From positions 1 through 7,754 of the forward strand of contig JAEZQV010000336.1 in NCBI GenBank assembly GCA_023441125.1: 7,754 bases of DNA, written 5' to 3'. A program made the position numbers and the translations under genes. The notes under the pieces are model-generated. The model worked only from the letters and a program-made list of their open reading frames with translations. It did no database searches and was not told the origin of the DNA. Below, in pieces: positions 1 to 6,150 of this stretch; positions within the stretch are counted from its first letter, which is position 1, and every line of letters starts with the position of its first letter. Source of the DNA: Bacillota bacterium (GTDB taxonomy: Bacteria > Bacillota_C > Negativicutes > Sporomusales > Sporomusaceae).

Positions 1-66
1 CTGCAGCAAGGTCAAGAGGCCGGTAAGGACCGGAATAGCCAACGCTAGTAGTATCAGGTGTTGCAT
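1..66 (-). CDS. hyfF: HyfF-like membrane subunit, N-terminal 22 residues (cut by window edge)
   Basis: An open frame starts with ATG at 66..64 and runs off the left edge without a stop. The 22 visible residues begin MQHLILLALAIPVLTG and are almost wholly hydrophobic, as expected for the first membrane helix of a NuoN/MrpD-type antiporter-like subunit. A ribosome binding site AAAGGG (79..74) lies 7 bases before the ATG and overlaps the end of hyfE. The gap to the hyfE stop is only 4 bases. The name rests mainly on position: in hydrogenase-4 operons hyfF follows hyfE. HyfF is known as an ion-translocating membrane subunit. Too little sequence is present to confirm the family, so another membrane protein is possible. 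Confidence 0.6.
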   Translation of the reverse strand, partial: MQHLILLALAIPVLTGLLTLLQ

Positions 67-70
67 GCTA

Positions 71-688
71 TCACCCTTTCAACTTCTTTAAAAGGCCGGT
101 GTCCGTCGTTTCAAAGGACAGCTTCAGCCGGTAAGTCAGAATTACCAGAATAACAACCGCCACCAGGATATCGAAGAATATACCCAGCTCAATAATGAGC
201 GGCAACCCCTGGGTAATGGATAATCCGAGCAAATAGAGACCATTCTCCATGGTAAGCAACCCCAGGGTCTGCATCAGCGCCTGCCGGCGGGTCATGATCA
301 GCAGCAGGCCGATAAAGGACAGGGATACGGCAGCGGGCAGGGTCGAGTTGGCGGCAAATTCCGGCAAAGCATTACCCAGCAGGCCGTGAGCCAGAATAAT
401 GGACAGAATGGCCGTAAAAGTGGTGAAATTAGGCTTTACCAGTTCCCGTTCCTCGGCCAGATAGGGCAACAGCCGGTACAACGCATAGGAGATCAGACCT
501 ACTTTGATGACCGCGGTCAAGAGGGCCGCCACATACATATGAACTTCGCCGGTATGGATGCCGGCAACGGCACAAGCCAGCGCCACAATGACCGATTGGG
601 CCACAATAATGTGAATGCCCAGCCGGAGATTTGACACCCGGGTCAGCAGGATAGCCGCCGACATAAGCAGTATCGTTAACAAAACCAT
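71..688 (-). CDS. hyfE: Hydrogenase-4 component E (HyfE), membrane subunit
   Basis: A 205-residue, very hydrophobic protein with about six or seven predicted membrane helices. HyfE is a NuoK-related subunit of hydrogenase-4 and related membrane complexes and is thought to help form the ion path. The family's conserved C-terminal region is visible: E148 in MENG, then E167 in PLIIELGIFFD. K62 lies in a middle helix (AVIKVG). The length is close to E. coli HyfE (about 216). I chose the ATG at 688 because AAGGGAG (704..698) lies 9 bases upstream and the protein then starts in a membrane helix. The longer frame from 739 would add a polar, unlikely N-terminus and overlap hyfC. It lies 17 bases after hyfC and 4 bases before hyfF, so it is part of the same operon. 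No hyfD lies between C and E. Confidence 0.88.
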   Translation of the reverse strand: MVLLTILLMSAAILLTRVSNLRLGIHIIVAQSVIVALACAVAGIHTGEVHMYVAALLTAVIKVGLISYALYRLLPYLAEERELVKPNFTTFTAILSIILAHGLLGNALPEFAANSTLPAAVSLSFIGLLLIMTRRQALMQTLGLLTMENGLYLLGLSITQGLPLIIELGIFFDILVAVVILVILTYRLKLSFETTDTGLLKKLKG

Positions 689-697
689 TGTTGACTT

Positions 698-704
698 CTC
701 CCTT
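698..704 (-). promoter_or_regulatory. Ribosome binding site of hyfE (decides start)
   Basis: AAGGGAG, 9 bases upstream of the ATG at 688. It lies just after the hyfC stop codon (708..706). It supports the internal ATG over the upstream in-frame start at 739. Confidence 0.75.
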
Positions 705-705
705 C

Positions 706-1611
706 TTACTGGGCCACAATGGCCAGCAAGGACAGACATCCTGCCGCAACCATCAGCCCGGGTACCCGGAACAGCCGCATTTTATTGGTGCTGGTTTCAA
801 TAGCGGCCAGCAGCACCGCTGCGGCCAGCACTTTGACTACGAGCCCCAGCGCTGTCAGCCAGGCTGTTTCCTGACCAAAAACATTCCAGGGAACAAACAG
901 ATTGATCAAGAGCAGGATAAACACCAGTTGCTTGACGGCCGAAGCCCAGAAAATGAGCCCTACCGGCCGGCCGGAATACTCCAGCACCATACCCTCGTGC
1001 ACCATGGTCAGTTCCAGATGGGTGTCGGGGTTATCAACCGGTATCCGGCCTGTTTCCGCTACCGTAATAATCAGGAAAGCAATCGCCGCCAGCACAGCCG
1101 CTAAGGACAGCGGCGCCTGGGCCGCCGCCTGGGCCATAGTGGCAAGCACGGTCGAGCCGGCAGTAAAGGCGACGGTAAAGATAGTAAGCATTAATACCGG
1201 TTCAACCAGCACGCTGATAAACATTTCCCGTGAACCGCCCATGCCGCCGAAAGAACTGCCGGCATCCAGCGAGGCCAGGGCTAAAAAGAAACGGCCCAGC
1301 GCCAACAGGTATACCAGGACGAAGAGATTGTCAAACTGCACGGCCCCCGGCGTGAAAATGGTCGGTACCAGCGCGGCGGCGCCGATGGCGGAGGCAAAAT
1401 AGACATAAGGGGCCAAATGGAAAATCCAGGACACCGTCGGCGATATAACCTGATCTTTTTTGAGAAATTTGGCAAAGTCAAAGTAGGATTGGAAATAACC
1501 CGGGCCACGGCGGCTTTGCAGACGGCCCTTGGTATTTTTAATGATCCCCTGGACGAGCGGGGCCAACAGCACCAGACCAATGACCTGCAGGATTGTAAGT
1601 GTAAGCGTCAT
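706..1611 (-). CDS. hyfC: Hydrogenase-4 component C (HyfC/HycD, NuoH-like), membrane subunit
   Basis: A 301-residue membrane protein with about eight predicted helices, homologous to complex I subunit NuoH, which joins the peripheral redox arm to the membrane arm. Visible family motifs are KGRLQSRRGPG (residues 28-38) followed by the FAKFLKKD loop, GGMGGSREMF with E129 and E137 (about 122-137), and the acidic loop AETGRIPVDNPDTHLELTMVHEG (about 185-207), whose E186, D193, D196, E200, H205 and E206 are typical of the NuoH/HyfC quinone-side or redox-side interface. The ATG at 1611 is chosen because AAGGTGG lies 7 bases upstream. The longer frame begins with TTG at 1632 inside hyfB. The start lies 4 bases after the hyfB stop, which points to translational coupling. 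Length is close to E. coli HyfC (about 315). Confidence 0.92.
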   Translation of the reverse strand: MTLTLTILQVIGLVLLAPLVQGIIKNTKGRLQSRRGPGYFQSYFDFAKFLKKDQVISPTVSWIFHLAPYVYFASAIGAAALVPTIFTPGAVQFDNLFVLVYLLALGRFFLALASLDAGSSFGGMGGSREMFISVLVEPVLMLTIFTVAFTAGSTVLATMAQAAAQAPLSLAAVLAAIAFLIITVAETGRIPVDNPDTHLELTMVHEGMVLEYSGRPVGLIFWASAVKQLVFILLLINLFVPWNVFGQETAWLTALGLVVKVLAAAVLLAAIETSTNKMRLFRVPGLMVAAGCLSLLAIVAQ

Positions 1612-1615
1612 ACTG

Positions 1616-3643
1616 TCACCACCTTGTACCAATAATCATAACCAACACGGTAACTACCATGATATAACCGATATATAGCTGCAGACTGCCGGCCTGAATA
1701 CGCTTAACGCTGTTGGCCAGCCGCAGGATGCCGTCGGTGGCCGGCTGATACAGCCACTCGTTAATGAGGTGGCGGATATGCAGGTTGAGGGACATTTTTA
1801 CCCCGTGATACCGGTTCGGAGCTGTGTCGGCGGTAACTTCCGCAACCGGGCGCAACACGGGTCCGAATACCCGGCGGATTGGCTCGGCAAAGCCGGTGGC
1901 CGTGTACTCCATACGGGCGGTGGGAATAATGCCGCAGGTCCAGGTTTCCCCGGTTCTGACCTGAGGTGCGCCGTTGGCTCTGGCCAGCAGCCAGGCAACT
2001 GCCAGGCCCGCGACCAGCAGAATAACCACGAGCGGCATGGTGATCAGACCGGAGGTGCCCGGCTGAGCCGCAAAGCCGACTGCATACCAGCGGCCGGTTT
2101 GGAACAGGCCGTCCATGGACACGCCGGCATGGCCGGCCACTACCGTCTGGAGAATGCCGATCATCCATTGCGGCCAGACGCCGGCGGCCACGCACACGGC
2201 GGCCAGCGAGCCCATTCCCAGCAGCATGCTGCCCGGTACTTCCCGGGCTATTTCCGCCTGTTTGCTGCGGGGCTTAGCCAGAAATACCACACCGAAAGCT
2301 TTTACAAAACAGGCGGCCGCCAGGGCGCCGGTTAAGCCCAACAAGGCAATCAGAGCAACCGCCGACAACTTGCCGGCTAAACCGGCTGCCGCCTTGGGCA
2401 GAAAGAACAGGGCCTGGAAGGTCAGCCATTCGCTGACAAAACCGTTCAGCGGCGGCAGCGCCGAGATGGCGGCGGCGCCGATTAAAAAGCACAGCGCGGT
2501 ATACGGCATCTTGCTAATGAGGCCGCCCAGATGCTCAATATCCTTGCTGTGGGTGGCATGCAGCACCGCCCCGGCCCCCATGAAGAGCAGCGACTTGAAA
2601 ACCGCATGATTAAAGACATGATACAGCGCGGCAGCCCAGGCCAAACCGGCCAGGGTCTGCTGCCCGTAACTCATAAATACCATACCGGCGCCGACGCCCA
2701 GCAGAATGATGCCGATATTCTCCACACTGTGATAGGCCAACAGGCGTTTAAGATCATGTTCCATGAGGGCGTACAGCACGCCGAGGACCGAGGAAACAAT
2801 GGCCAGTAAGAGTACCAGACCGCCCCACCAGGCCGGACCGGTGCCCAGGAAATCAAGAAAGAAACGGGCCAGGCCATATATAGCGGTTTTAATCATAATC
2901 CCGGACATCATGGCCGAGACGTGGCTGGGAGCGGCGGGATGCGCCTCCGGCAGCCAGATATGCAGCGGCATGACCCCGGCTTTGGTGCCAAACCCCAGCA
3001 AGGCGCACAAAAATACCAGATTGCGCATGGGTTCGGACAAAGCGGCGCCGCTTAACTGAGCAAAATCCAGACTGGCCGAACCGGTTGCCAGCAGCATAAA
3101 GGCAATGGTGATAAACGCTGTGCCCACATGCGTCATTAAAATATACAGATACGCGGCTTTGGTGTTAGCCGTTTTCTCATACTCGTGATTGACCAGAAAG
3201 AAAGATACGACGGTCATTAATTCCCAGACGATAACAAAAGCTACTACCTGGCTCACGGTCAGCACCAGCACCATCGCTAGCAAAAAAGCGTTAAACAGCG
3301 CGACCAGGCTCACATACCGGTGGTGATAATACTCCCGGCTGTACCCCAGCGCATAGACACTGACGGCAGCGCCGACCACGCCAAAAGCCAGCAGGAAATA
3401 CGCCGACAGATAGTCAATTCGGACCTTCAGCAGGCCAAGCGGCGCACCCAGGGAAAACGTCAGCACCTGTCCGCCGCTTACCAGGGTCATGATGGCGCAC
3501 ACTGCCGCCAGCACACAGCCTGCGGCCGCCAGGGTATGGGAAAGATAGTTGGTGGCCCGCGGACTATAGCGGGTGCCAAGTGTCGCAACAATGCCCAGCA
3601 CAAAGGTACCAAGCACAATAAGGTATAATTGATCGATGAGCAC
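1616..3643 (-). CDS. hyfB: Hydrogenase-4 component B (HyfB/HycC, NuoL-like antiporter subunit)
   Basis: A large membrane protein of 675 residues from the preferred start, with roughly 14 to 16 helices. It belongs to the NuoL/NuoM/MrpA family, whose members are proposed to move ions. Visible key residues (numbered from 3643): E141 in VIVWELM, K221 in FGTKAGVMPLHIWLPEAHP, K252 in MIKTAIYG, the LKRLLAYHSVENIG segment (about 298-311), and K350 in NHAVFKSLLFMGAGAV, followed by LPPLNGFVSEWL. The C-terminal part with TCGIIPTARMEYTATGFAEPIRR (interrupted family motif around residues 570-590) and a last helix is typical of HyfB rather than NuoL. Length matches E. coli HyfB (672). The start is GTG. GTG at 3643 has AGGGAG 8 bases upstream, whereas the GTG at 3652 abuts that same site and is less likely. 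Its start is 5 bases beyond the stop of the [FeFe] hydrogenase gene. Confidence 0.92.
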   Translation of the reverse strand: MLIDQLYLIVLGTFVLGIVATLGTRYSPRATNYLSHTLAAAGCVLAAVCAIMTLVSGGQVLTFSLGAPLGLLKVRIDYLSAYFLLAFGVVGAAVSVYALGYSREYYHHRYVSLVALFNAFLLAMVLVLTVSQVVAFVIVWELMTVVSFFLVNHEYEKTANTKAAYLYILMTHVGTAFITIAFMLLATGSASLDFAQLSGAALSEPMRNLVFLCALLGFGTKAGVMPLHIWLPEAHPAAPSHVSAMMSGIMIKTAIYGLARFFLDFLGTGPAWWGGLVLLLAIVSSVLGVLYALMEHDLKRLLAYHSVENIGIILLGVGAGMVFMSYGQQTLAGLAWAAALYHVFNHAVFKSLLFMGAGAVLHATHSKDIEHLGGLISKMPYTALCFLIGAAAISALPPLNGFVSEWLTFQALFFLPKAAAGLAGKLSAVALIALLGLTGALAAACFVKAFGVVFLAKPRSKQAEIAREVPGSMLLGMGSLAAVCVAAGVWPQWMIGILQTVVAGHAGVSMDGLFQTGRWYAVGFAAQPGTSGLITMPLVVILLVAGLAVAWLLARANGAPQVRTGETWTCGIIPTARMEYTATGFAEPIRRVFGPVLRPVAEVTADTAPNRYHGVKMSLNLHIRHLINEWLYQPATDGILRLANSVKRIQAGSLQLYIGYIMVVTVLVMIIGTRW
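1619..1625 (-). promoter_or_regulatory. Ribosome binding site of hyfC (decides start)
   Basis: AAGGTGG, 7 bases upstream of the ATG at 1611, inside the last codons of hyfB. It supports ATG 1611 over the in-frame TTG at 1632. Confidence 0.7.
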
Positions 3644-3648
3644 GAATT

Positions 3649-5064
3649 TCACTCCCTAACCAAATGAAGATAATTTGTACAGTCCAGGCAGCTTTTCTGC
3701 CGGCTGCGGGGGGTGTAGCGGGTATGCAATAACTGGTAGCCATTCTGTTCTTCCAGAAACTCTTCATAAATCCGTTGAATGGCAGGATTGTTATGGGCCT
3801 TACGGTTTTTCTGCCGCTCGTCATGCCGGTAAATGCTGTGGGCCCGCCTGTCATAAGCAAGCTTACGGTCACTGACCGGCCATACCTTAGGCTGACCGCC
3901 GCCGCTGATACAACCGGCCGGGCAGGCCATAACCTCCATGAAGTGAAAATCGGCCTTCCCCTTACGGATTGCTTCCAGAATAGGTACGGCATACTTCAGA
4001 CCGGAAACAACCACAACCTTAAGCTGCCAGGAACCGATTCTGACGTTTGCCCTTCTTACTCCTTCCCCGCCCCGGACAAAGGCAAGCTTAACATCGGGTA
4101 TAGCCTGGCGGGTAACCAGCTCATAACCGGTGCGGAGCGCCGCTTCCATAACGCCGCCGCTGGCGCCGAAAATAGCACCGGCGCCGGAGTAGACACCAAG
4201 CGGTTTATCAAATTTTGCTTTAAGCAGATTCTTGAAATCAATGCCGGCGTCCTTAATTAACTGAGCCAGTTCCCGGGTTGTCAGTACGACATCCACATCC
4301 CGGTAACCGCTGTCCTGCATTTCCGGGCGCTGGCACTCAAACTTTTTACCGGTGCAGGGCATAACGGCCACACTGTAAATGCGGGAAGCTGTCACCTTAT
4401 TGAGAGCGGCGCCATAGGTTTTAAACAGGGCGCCGCCCATTTGCTGGGGTGATTTGCAGGTCGACAGATGGGCAATCAGGTCAGGATACTCCTGCTCGAC
4501 AAACTTGACCCAGGCGGGACAGCAGGAAGTAAACAGCGGCAATACCCCGCCGTCCTCCAGCCGTTCCAGCAGTTCTTCGCTTACTTCCATCGTGTTCAGG
4601 TCGGCGGCGAAGTTACTGTCATAAACCCGTTTAAAACCAAGCTTCTGCAGGGCCGCCGCCAGTTTTCCCGGTGTCAGGCTGCCCAGCGGCATCCCAAACT
4701 CTTCGGCAATGGACACCCTGACCGCGGCCGAGCATTGCACCACCGTAAACAAGTCCTTGTCAGCCAGCGCGGCCTTTACTGCGGGAACATCACTGTCGTA
4801 ATAGGCGGCAAACAGCGGTTCAGTGACTGAGACCGGCAGGTTGCGTTCCTGCCGTTTTTGGGCATACAAATTGATACCGGCGTCAGACCGCGACACATAG
4901 GCCGGGCAGATTTGGATGCACTGCCCGCACATCACACAGCGCTCCGGATTGATTCTGTGCGGCTGTCCTGTCGTGCCCTCAATGGCCTGCACAGGGCAGT
5001 GCAAGGCACAGTGCCTGCAGCCAGTACACAGTTCCGGATCAATTTTAATGATACCTGGCGACAT
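3649..5064 (-). CDS. hydA: [FeFe] hydrogenase catalytic subunit with two N-terminal [4Fe-4S] clusters
   Basis: A complete 471-residue group A-type [FeFe] hydrogenase, which interconverts 2H+ + 2e- and H2. Residues 1-55 hold two [4Fe-4S] motifs (C13, C16, C19, C23 and C43, C46, C49, C53). The H-cluster domain has all three signatures: FTSCCPAW (C181, C182), MPCTGKKFE (M235, C237, K240, E243) and MACPAGCISGGGQP (C381, C385). The four H-cluster ligands C182, C237, C381 and C385 are present, so it should be active. Oddities: the proton-path Glu equivalent to E279 of the Clostridium pasteurianum enzyme CpI is V161, the usual APAVR reads SAAVR (112-116), and a C-terminal tail carries C459 and C462. 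No signal peptide is seen, so it is probably cytoplasmic. GGGAGG (5078..5073) is 8 bases before the ATG. It is a paralogue of the hydrogenase at 6680-7754, and its stop lies just before hyfB, suggesting a partnership with the membrane arm. Confidence 0.93.
   Translation of the reverse strand: MSPGIIKIDPELCTGCRHCALHCPVQAIEGTTGQPHRINPERCVMCGQCIQICPAYVSRSDAGINLYAQKRQERNLPVSVTEPLFAAYYDSDVPAVKAALADKDLFTVVQCSAAVRVSIAEEFGMPLGSLTPGKLAAALQKLGFKRVYDSNFAADLNTMEVSEELLERLEDGGVLPLFTSCCPAWVKFVEQEYPDLIAHLSTCKSPQQMGGALFKTYGAALNKVTASRIYSVAVMPCTGKKFECQRPEMQDSGYRDVDVVLTTRELAQLIKDAGIDFKNLLKAKFDKPLGVYSGAGAIFGASGGVMEAALRTGYELVTRQAIPDVKLAFVRGGEGVRRANVRIGSWQLKVVVVSGLKYAVPILEAIRKGKADFHFMEVMACPAGCISGGGQPKVWPVSDRKLAYDRRAHSIYRHDERQKNRKAHNNPAIQRIYEEFLEEQNGYQLLHTRYTPRSRQKSCLDCTNYLHLVRE
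3652..3657 (-). promoter_or_regulatory. Ribosome binding site of hyfB inside the end of the [FeFe] hydrogenase gene
   Basis: AGGGAG lies within the last two sense codons of the upstream hydrogenase gene. It is 8 bases before the GTG at 3643 and directly abuts the GTG at 3652. The normal spacing favours 3643. Because the site is translated as part of the upstream gene, hyfB translation probably depends on ribosomes finishing that gene. Confidence 0.7.
4408..4473 (-). repeat. Conserved DNA segment shared by the two hydrogenase genes (copy 1)
   Basis: Aligned without gaps to 7397-7462, this 66-base segment differs at 5 positions by my count. It encodes the region around HLS-CKSPQQM-GALFKTYGA in both proteins. 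It shows that the two genes are paralogues in tandem. Much of the identity may be due to selection on the protein. Confidence 0.7.
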
Positions 5065-5202
5065 ACCTAGCGCCTCCCTGCCCTTTATTTGTGTAAGTAA
5101 TCGGCAATCCGCGGTTCCTGTTCCCCGGCAGCTTTAGGTTTCCCGGGTAAAATGACAATGACTCAATACCAGAGCCGTTCCGTGGGGCGTCCGGTGCAGG
5201 GA
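5065..5202 (-). other. Gap between focA and the second hydrogenase gene
   Basis: These 138 bases are the longest non-coding stretch in the window. They hold the ribosome binding site GGGAGG (5078..5073) of the downstream hydrogenase gene. I see no terminator (no stable stem followed by a T run) and no convincing -35/-10 pair. A weak CCCGG/CCGGG stem with a 14-base loop is possible. The gap could hold a promoter or a processing site, but nothing in it proves this. Confidence 0.4.
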
Positions 5203-6075
5203 TTACTGCTTCAGCGTGGCCGCCGGAACCGTACTCGCATTGCAGGCAGCTGCCGGGGTGCCGCGCAGGTAACTGTACCAGTAAAGCGTGGCCACAAAAA
5301 CCCCCAGACCAACGATATTCCCCAGTACAGCCGGAACCCAGTTGCCCATAACCATGGTCTCAAGGGTCAGGGTATCCACCTTGGTGCCGAGTTTGCTGGC
5401 TTCCACAACGGCCGGTATTGTTTTGGCAAATAAGCCGGCCGGCAGATAGTACATATTGGCGATGCTATGCTCGTACCCGCTCATGACAAAGGTCATAACC
5501 GGCAAATAGCAGGTAGCCACTTTACTGATAATATCCTTGGAGGAAAAACTCATCCACACGGCCAGACCTACCAGCCAGTTACACAGGATGGCCCGGAAAA
5601 AAACTTCCGCCCAGGTGAGATTGACCTTGGTAACAGCAATGGCTAAAGCCGATGCCCCCAACAGATTGTTATTGAATTTAAACAGGCCTGTCATATACAT
5701 AAGCCAGGCAACAAGTACGGATCCCAGCATATTGCCCAGGAGCACAATCCCCCAGTTTCTTAGAACATCAAACATAGTAATCCGTTTCGAAAACAGCGCC
5801 GTCAGCATCAGAACATTGCCGGTAAACAACTCGGCTCCGCAGATCACCACATACATCAGGCCTACCGAAAAGACCGAGCCGGTAACAAAACGCTGCCAGC
5901 CGGCCCCCAGTGAAGTAAGGTCATGGGTGGCCATGGTCGATCCTTCGGCGCCAAAAGCGATAAAGCAGCCGGCCAGTATCGCTAAGACAAACAAGGGACC
6001 GGCGGACATTTTAGCCCGTTTTACCTGCGCTTCCACACAATTTTGGGCAACCTCGGGCGGTGGGCAAAAACTCAT
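5203..6075 (-). CDS. focA: Formate channel of the FNT family (FocA/FdhC-like)
   Basis: A 290-residue membrane protein of the formate/nitrite transporter family, which forms pentameric channels in the cytoplasmic membrane that pass formate and similar small anions. The first FNT signature is visible as ICGAELFTGN (about 78-87) and the second as AILCNWLVGLAVW (about 162-174). The central pore histidine is H203 in SGYEHSIANM, next to E202, and K150 matches the conserved pore-side lysine. About six membrane helices are expected. The ATG at 6075 has a near-perfect AAGGAGG (6090..6084) 8 bases upstream. Its setting between hydrogenase and ferredoxin genes supports formate rather than nitrite as the substrate. 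The substrate is still an inference, since FNT members overlap in specificity. The N-terminus starts with an unusual SFCPPPEV stretch. Confidence 0.9.
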   Translation of the reverse strand: MSFCPPPEVAQNCVEAQVKRAKMSAGPLFVLAILAGCFIAFGAEGSTMATHDLTSLGAGWQRFVTGSVFSVGLMYVVICGAELFTGNVLMLTALFSKRITMFDVLRNWGIVLLGNMLGSVLVAWLMYMTGLFKFNNNLLGASALAIAVTKVNLTWAEVFFRAILCNWLVGLAVWMSFSSKDIISKVATCYLPVMTFVMSGYEHSIANMYYLPAGLFAKTIPAVVEASKLGTKVDTLTLETMVMGNWVPAVLGNIVGLGVFVATLYWYSYLRGTPAAACNASTVPAATLKQ

Positions 6076-6083
6076 AATAAAGA

Positions 6084-6090
6084 CCTCCTT
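6084..6090 (-). promoter_or_regulatory. Strong ribosome binding site of focA
   Basis: AAGGAGG, a near-consensus site 8 bases before the focA ATG. It is the strongest site in the window and the only one here preceded by a hairpin. Confidence 0.75.
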
Positions 6091-6118
6091 AACAACTTAT
6101 ATTTAGTGCTGATTAAGA

Positions 6119-6144
6119 GCAGGCGGAGCGGCCGCTCCACCTGC
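6119..6144 (-). terminator. GC-rich inverted repeat between the ferredoxin gene and focA
   Basis: Two 13-base arms, GCAGGTGGAGCGG and CCGCTCCGCCTGC on the minus strand, pair throughout with a single G-U wobble. The innermost pairs must open to form a loop. It starts 6 bases beyond the ferredoxin stop codon. On the minus strand it is followed by TCTTAATC, which has too few Ts for a strong intrinsic terminator. It may act as a leaky terminator or as an RNA stability/processing hairpin that sets the level of the distal genes. Confidence 0.5.
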
Positions 6145-6150
6145 ATCCTT

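Noticed and set aside
689..739. Longer hyfE start at 739
   Set aside because: It would overlap the end of hyfC and add a polar stretch before the first membrane helix. The ATG at 688 has its own AAGGGAG.
1612..1632. Longer hyfC start at TTG 1632
   Set aside because: The ATG at 1611 has a well-spaced AAGGTGG and gives the usual family N-terminus. The TTG has no suitable site.
1769..2335. Long plus-strand open frames opposite hyfB (also 2115-2609)
   Set aside because: They lie antisense to a clearly conserved membrane protein, have no ribosome binding site that I can see, and give low-complexity sequence without a recognisable domain. They are shadows of a GC-rich gene.
3775..4260. Plus-strand open frame opposite the second hydrogenase; similar ones at 4468-4830 and 7149-7406
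   Set aside because: They are antisense to the conserved H-cluster domain. The similar frames in both hydrogenase genes follow from the genes being paralogues, not from a conserved antisense protein.
5100..5160. Possible terminator or sigma-54 promoter in the focA-hydA gap
   Set aside because: There is no stable stem with a T run, and no GG/GC pair at -24/-12 spacing that I could support.
6085..6092. TTGTTAA-like half of a Rex redox-repressor site before focA
   Set aside because: Only one half-site is present. The second half of the palindrome is missing, and the bases overlap the ribosome binding site, so it is probably chance.
5537..6106. 189-residue plus-strand open frame opposite focA
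   Set aside because: focA has both FNT signatures, the pore histidine and a strong ribosome binding site. The opposite frame has none of these supports.
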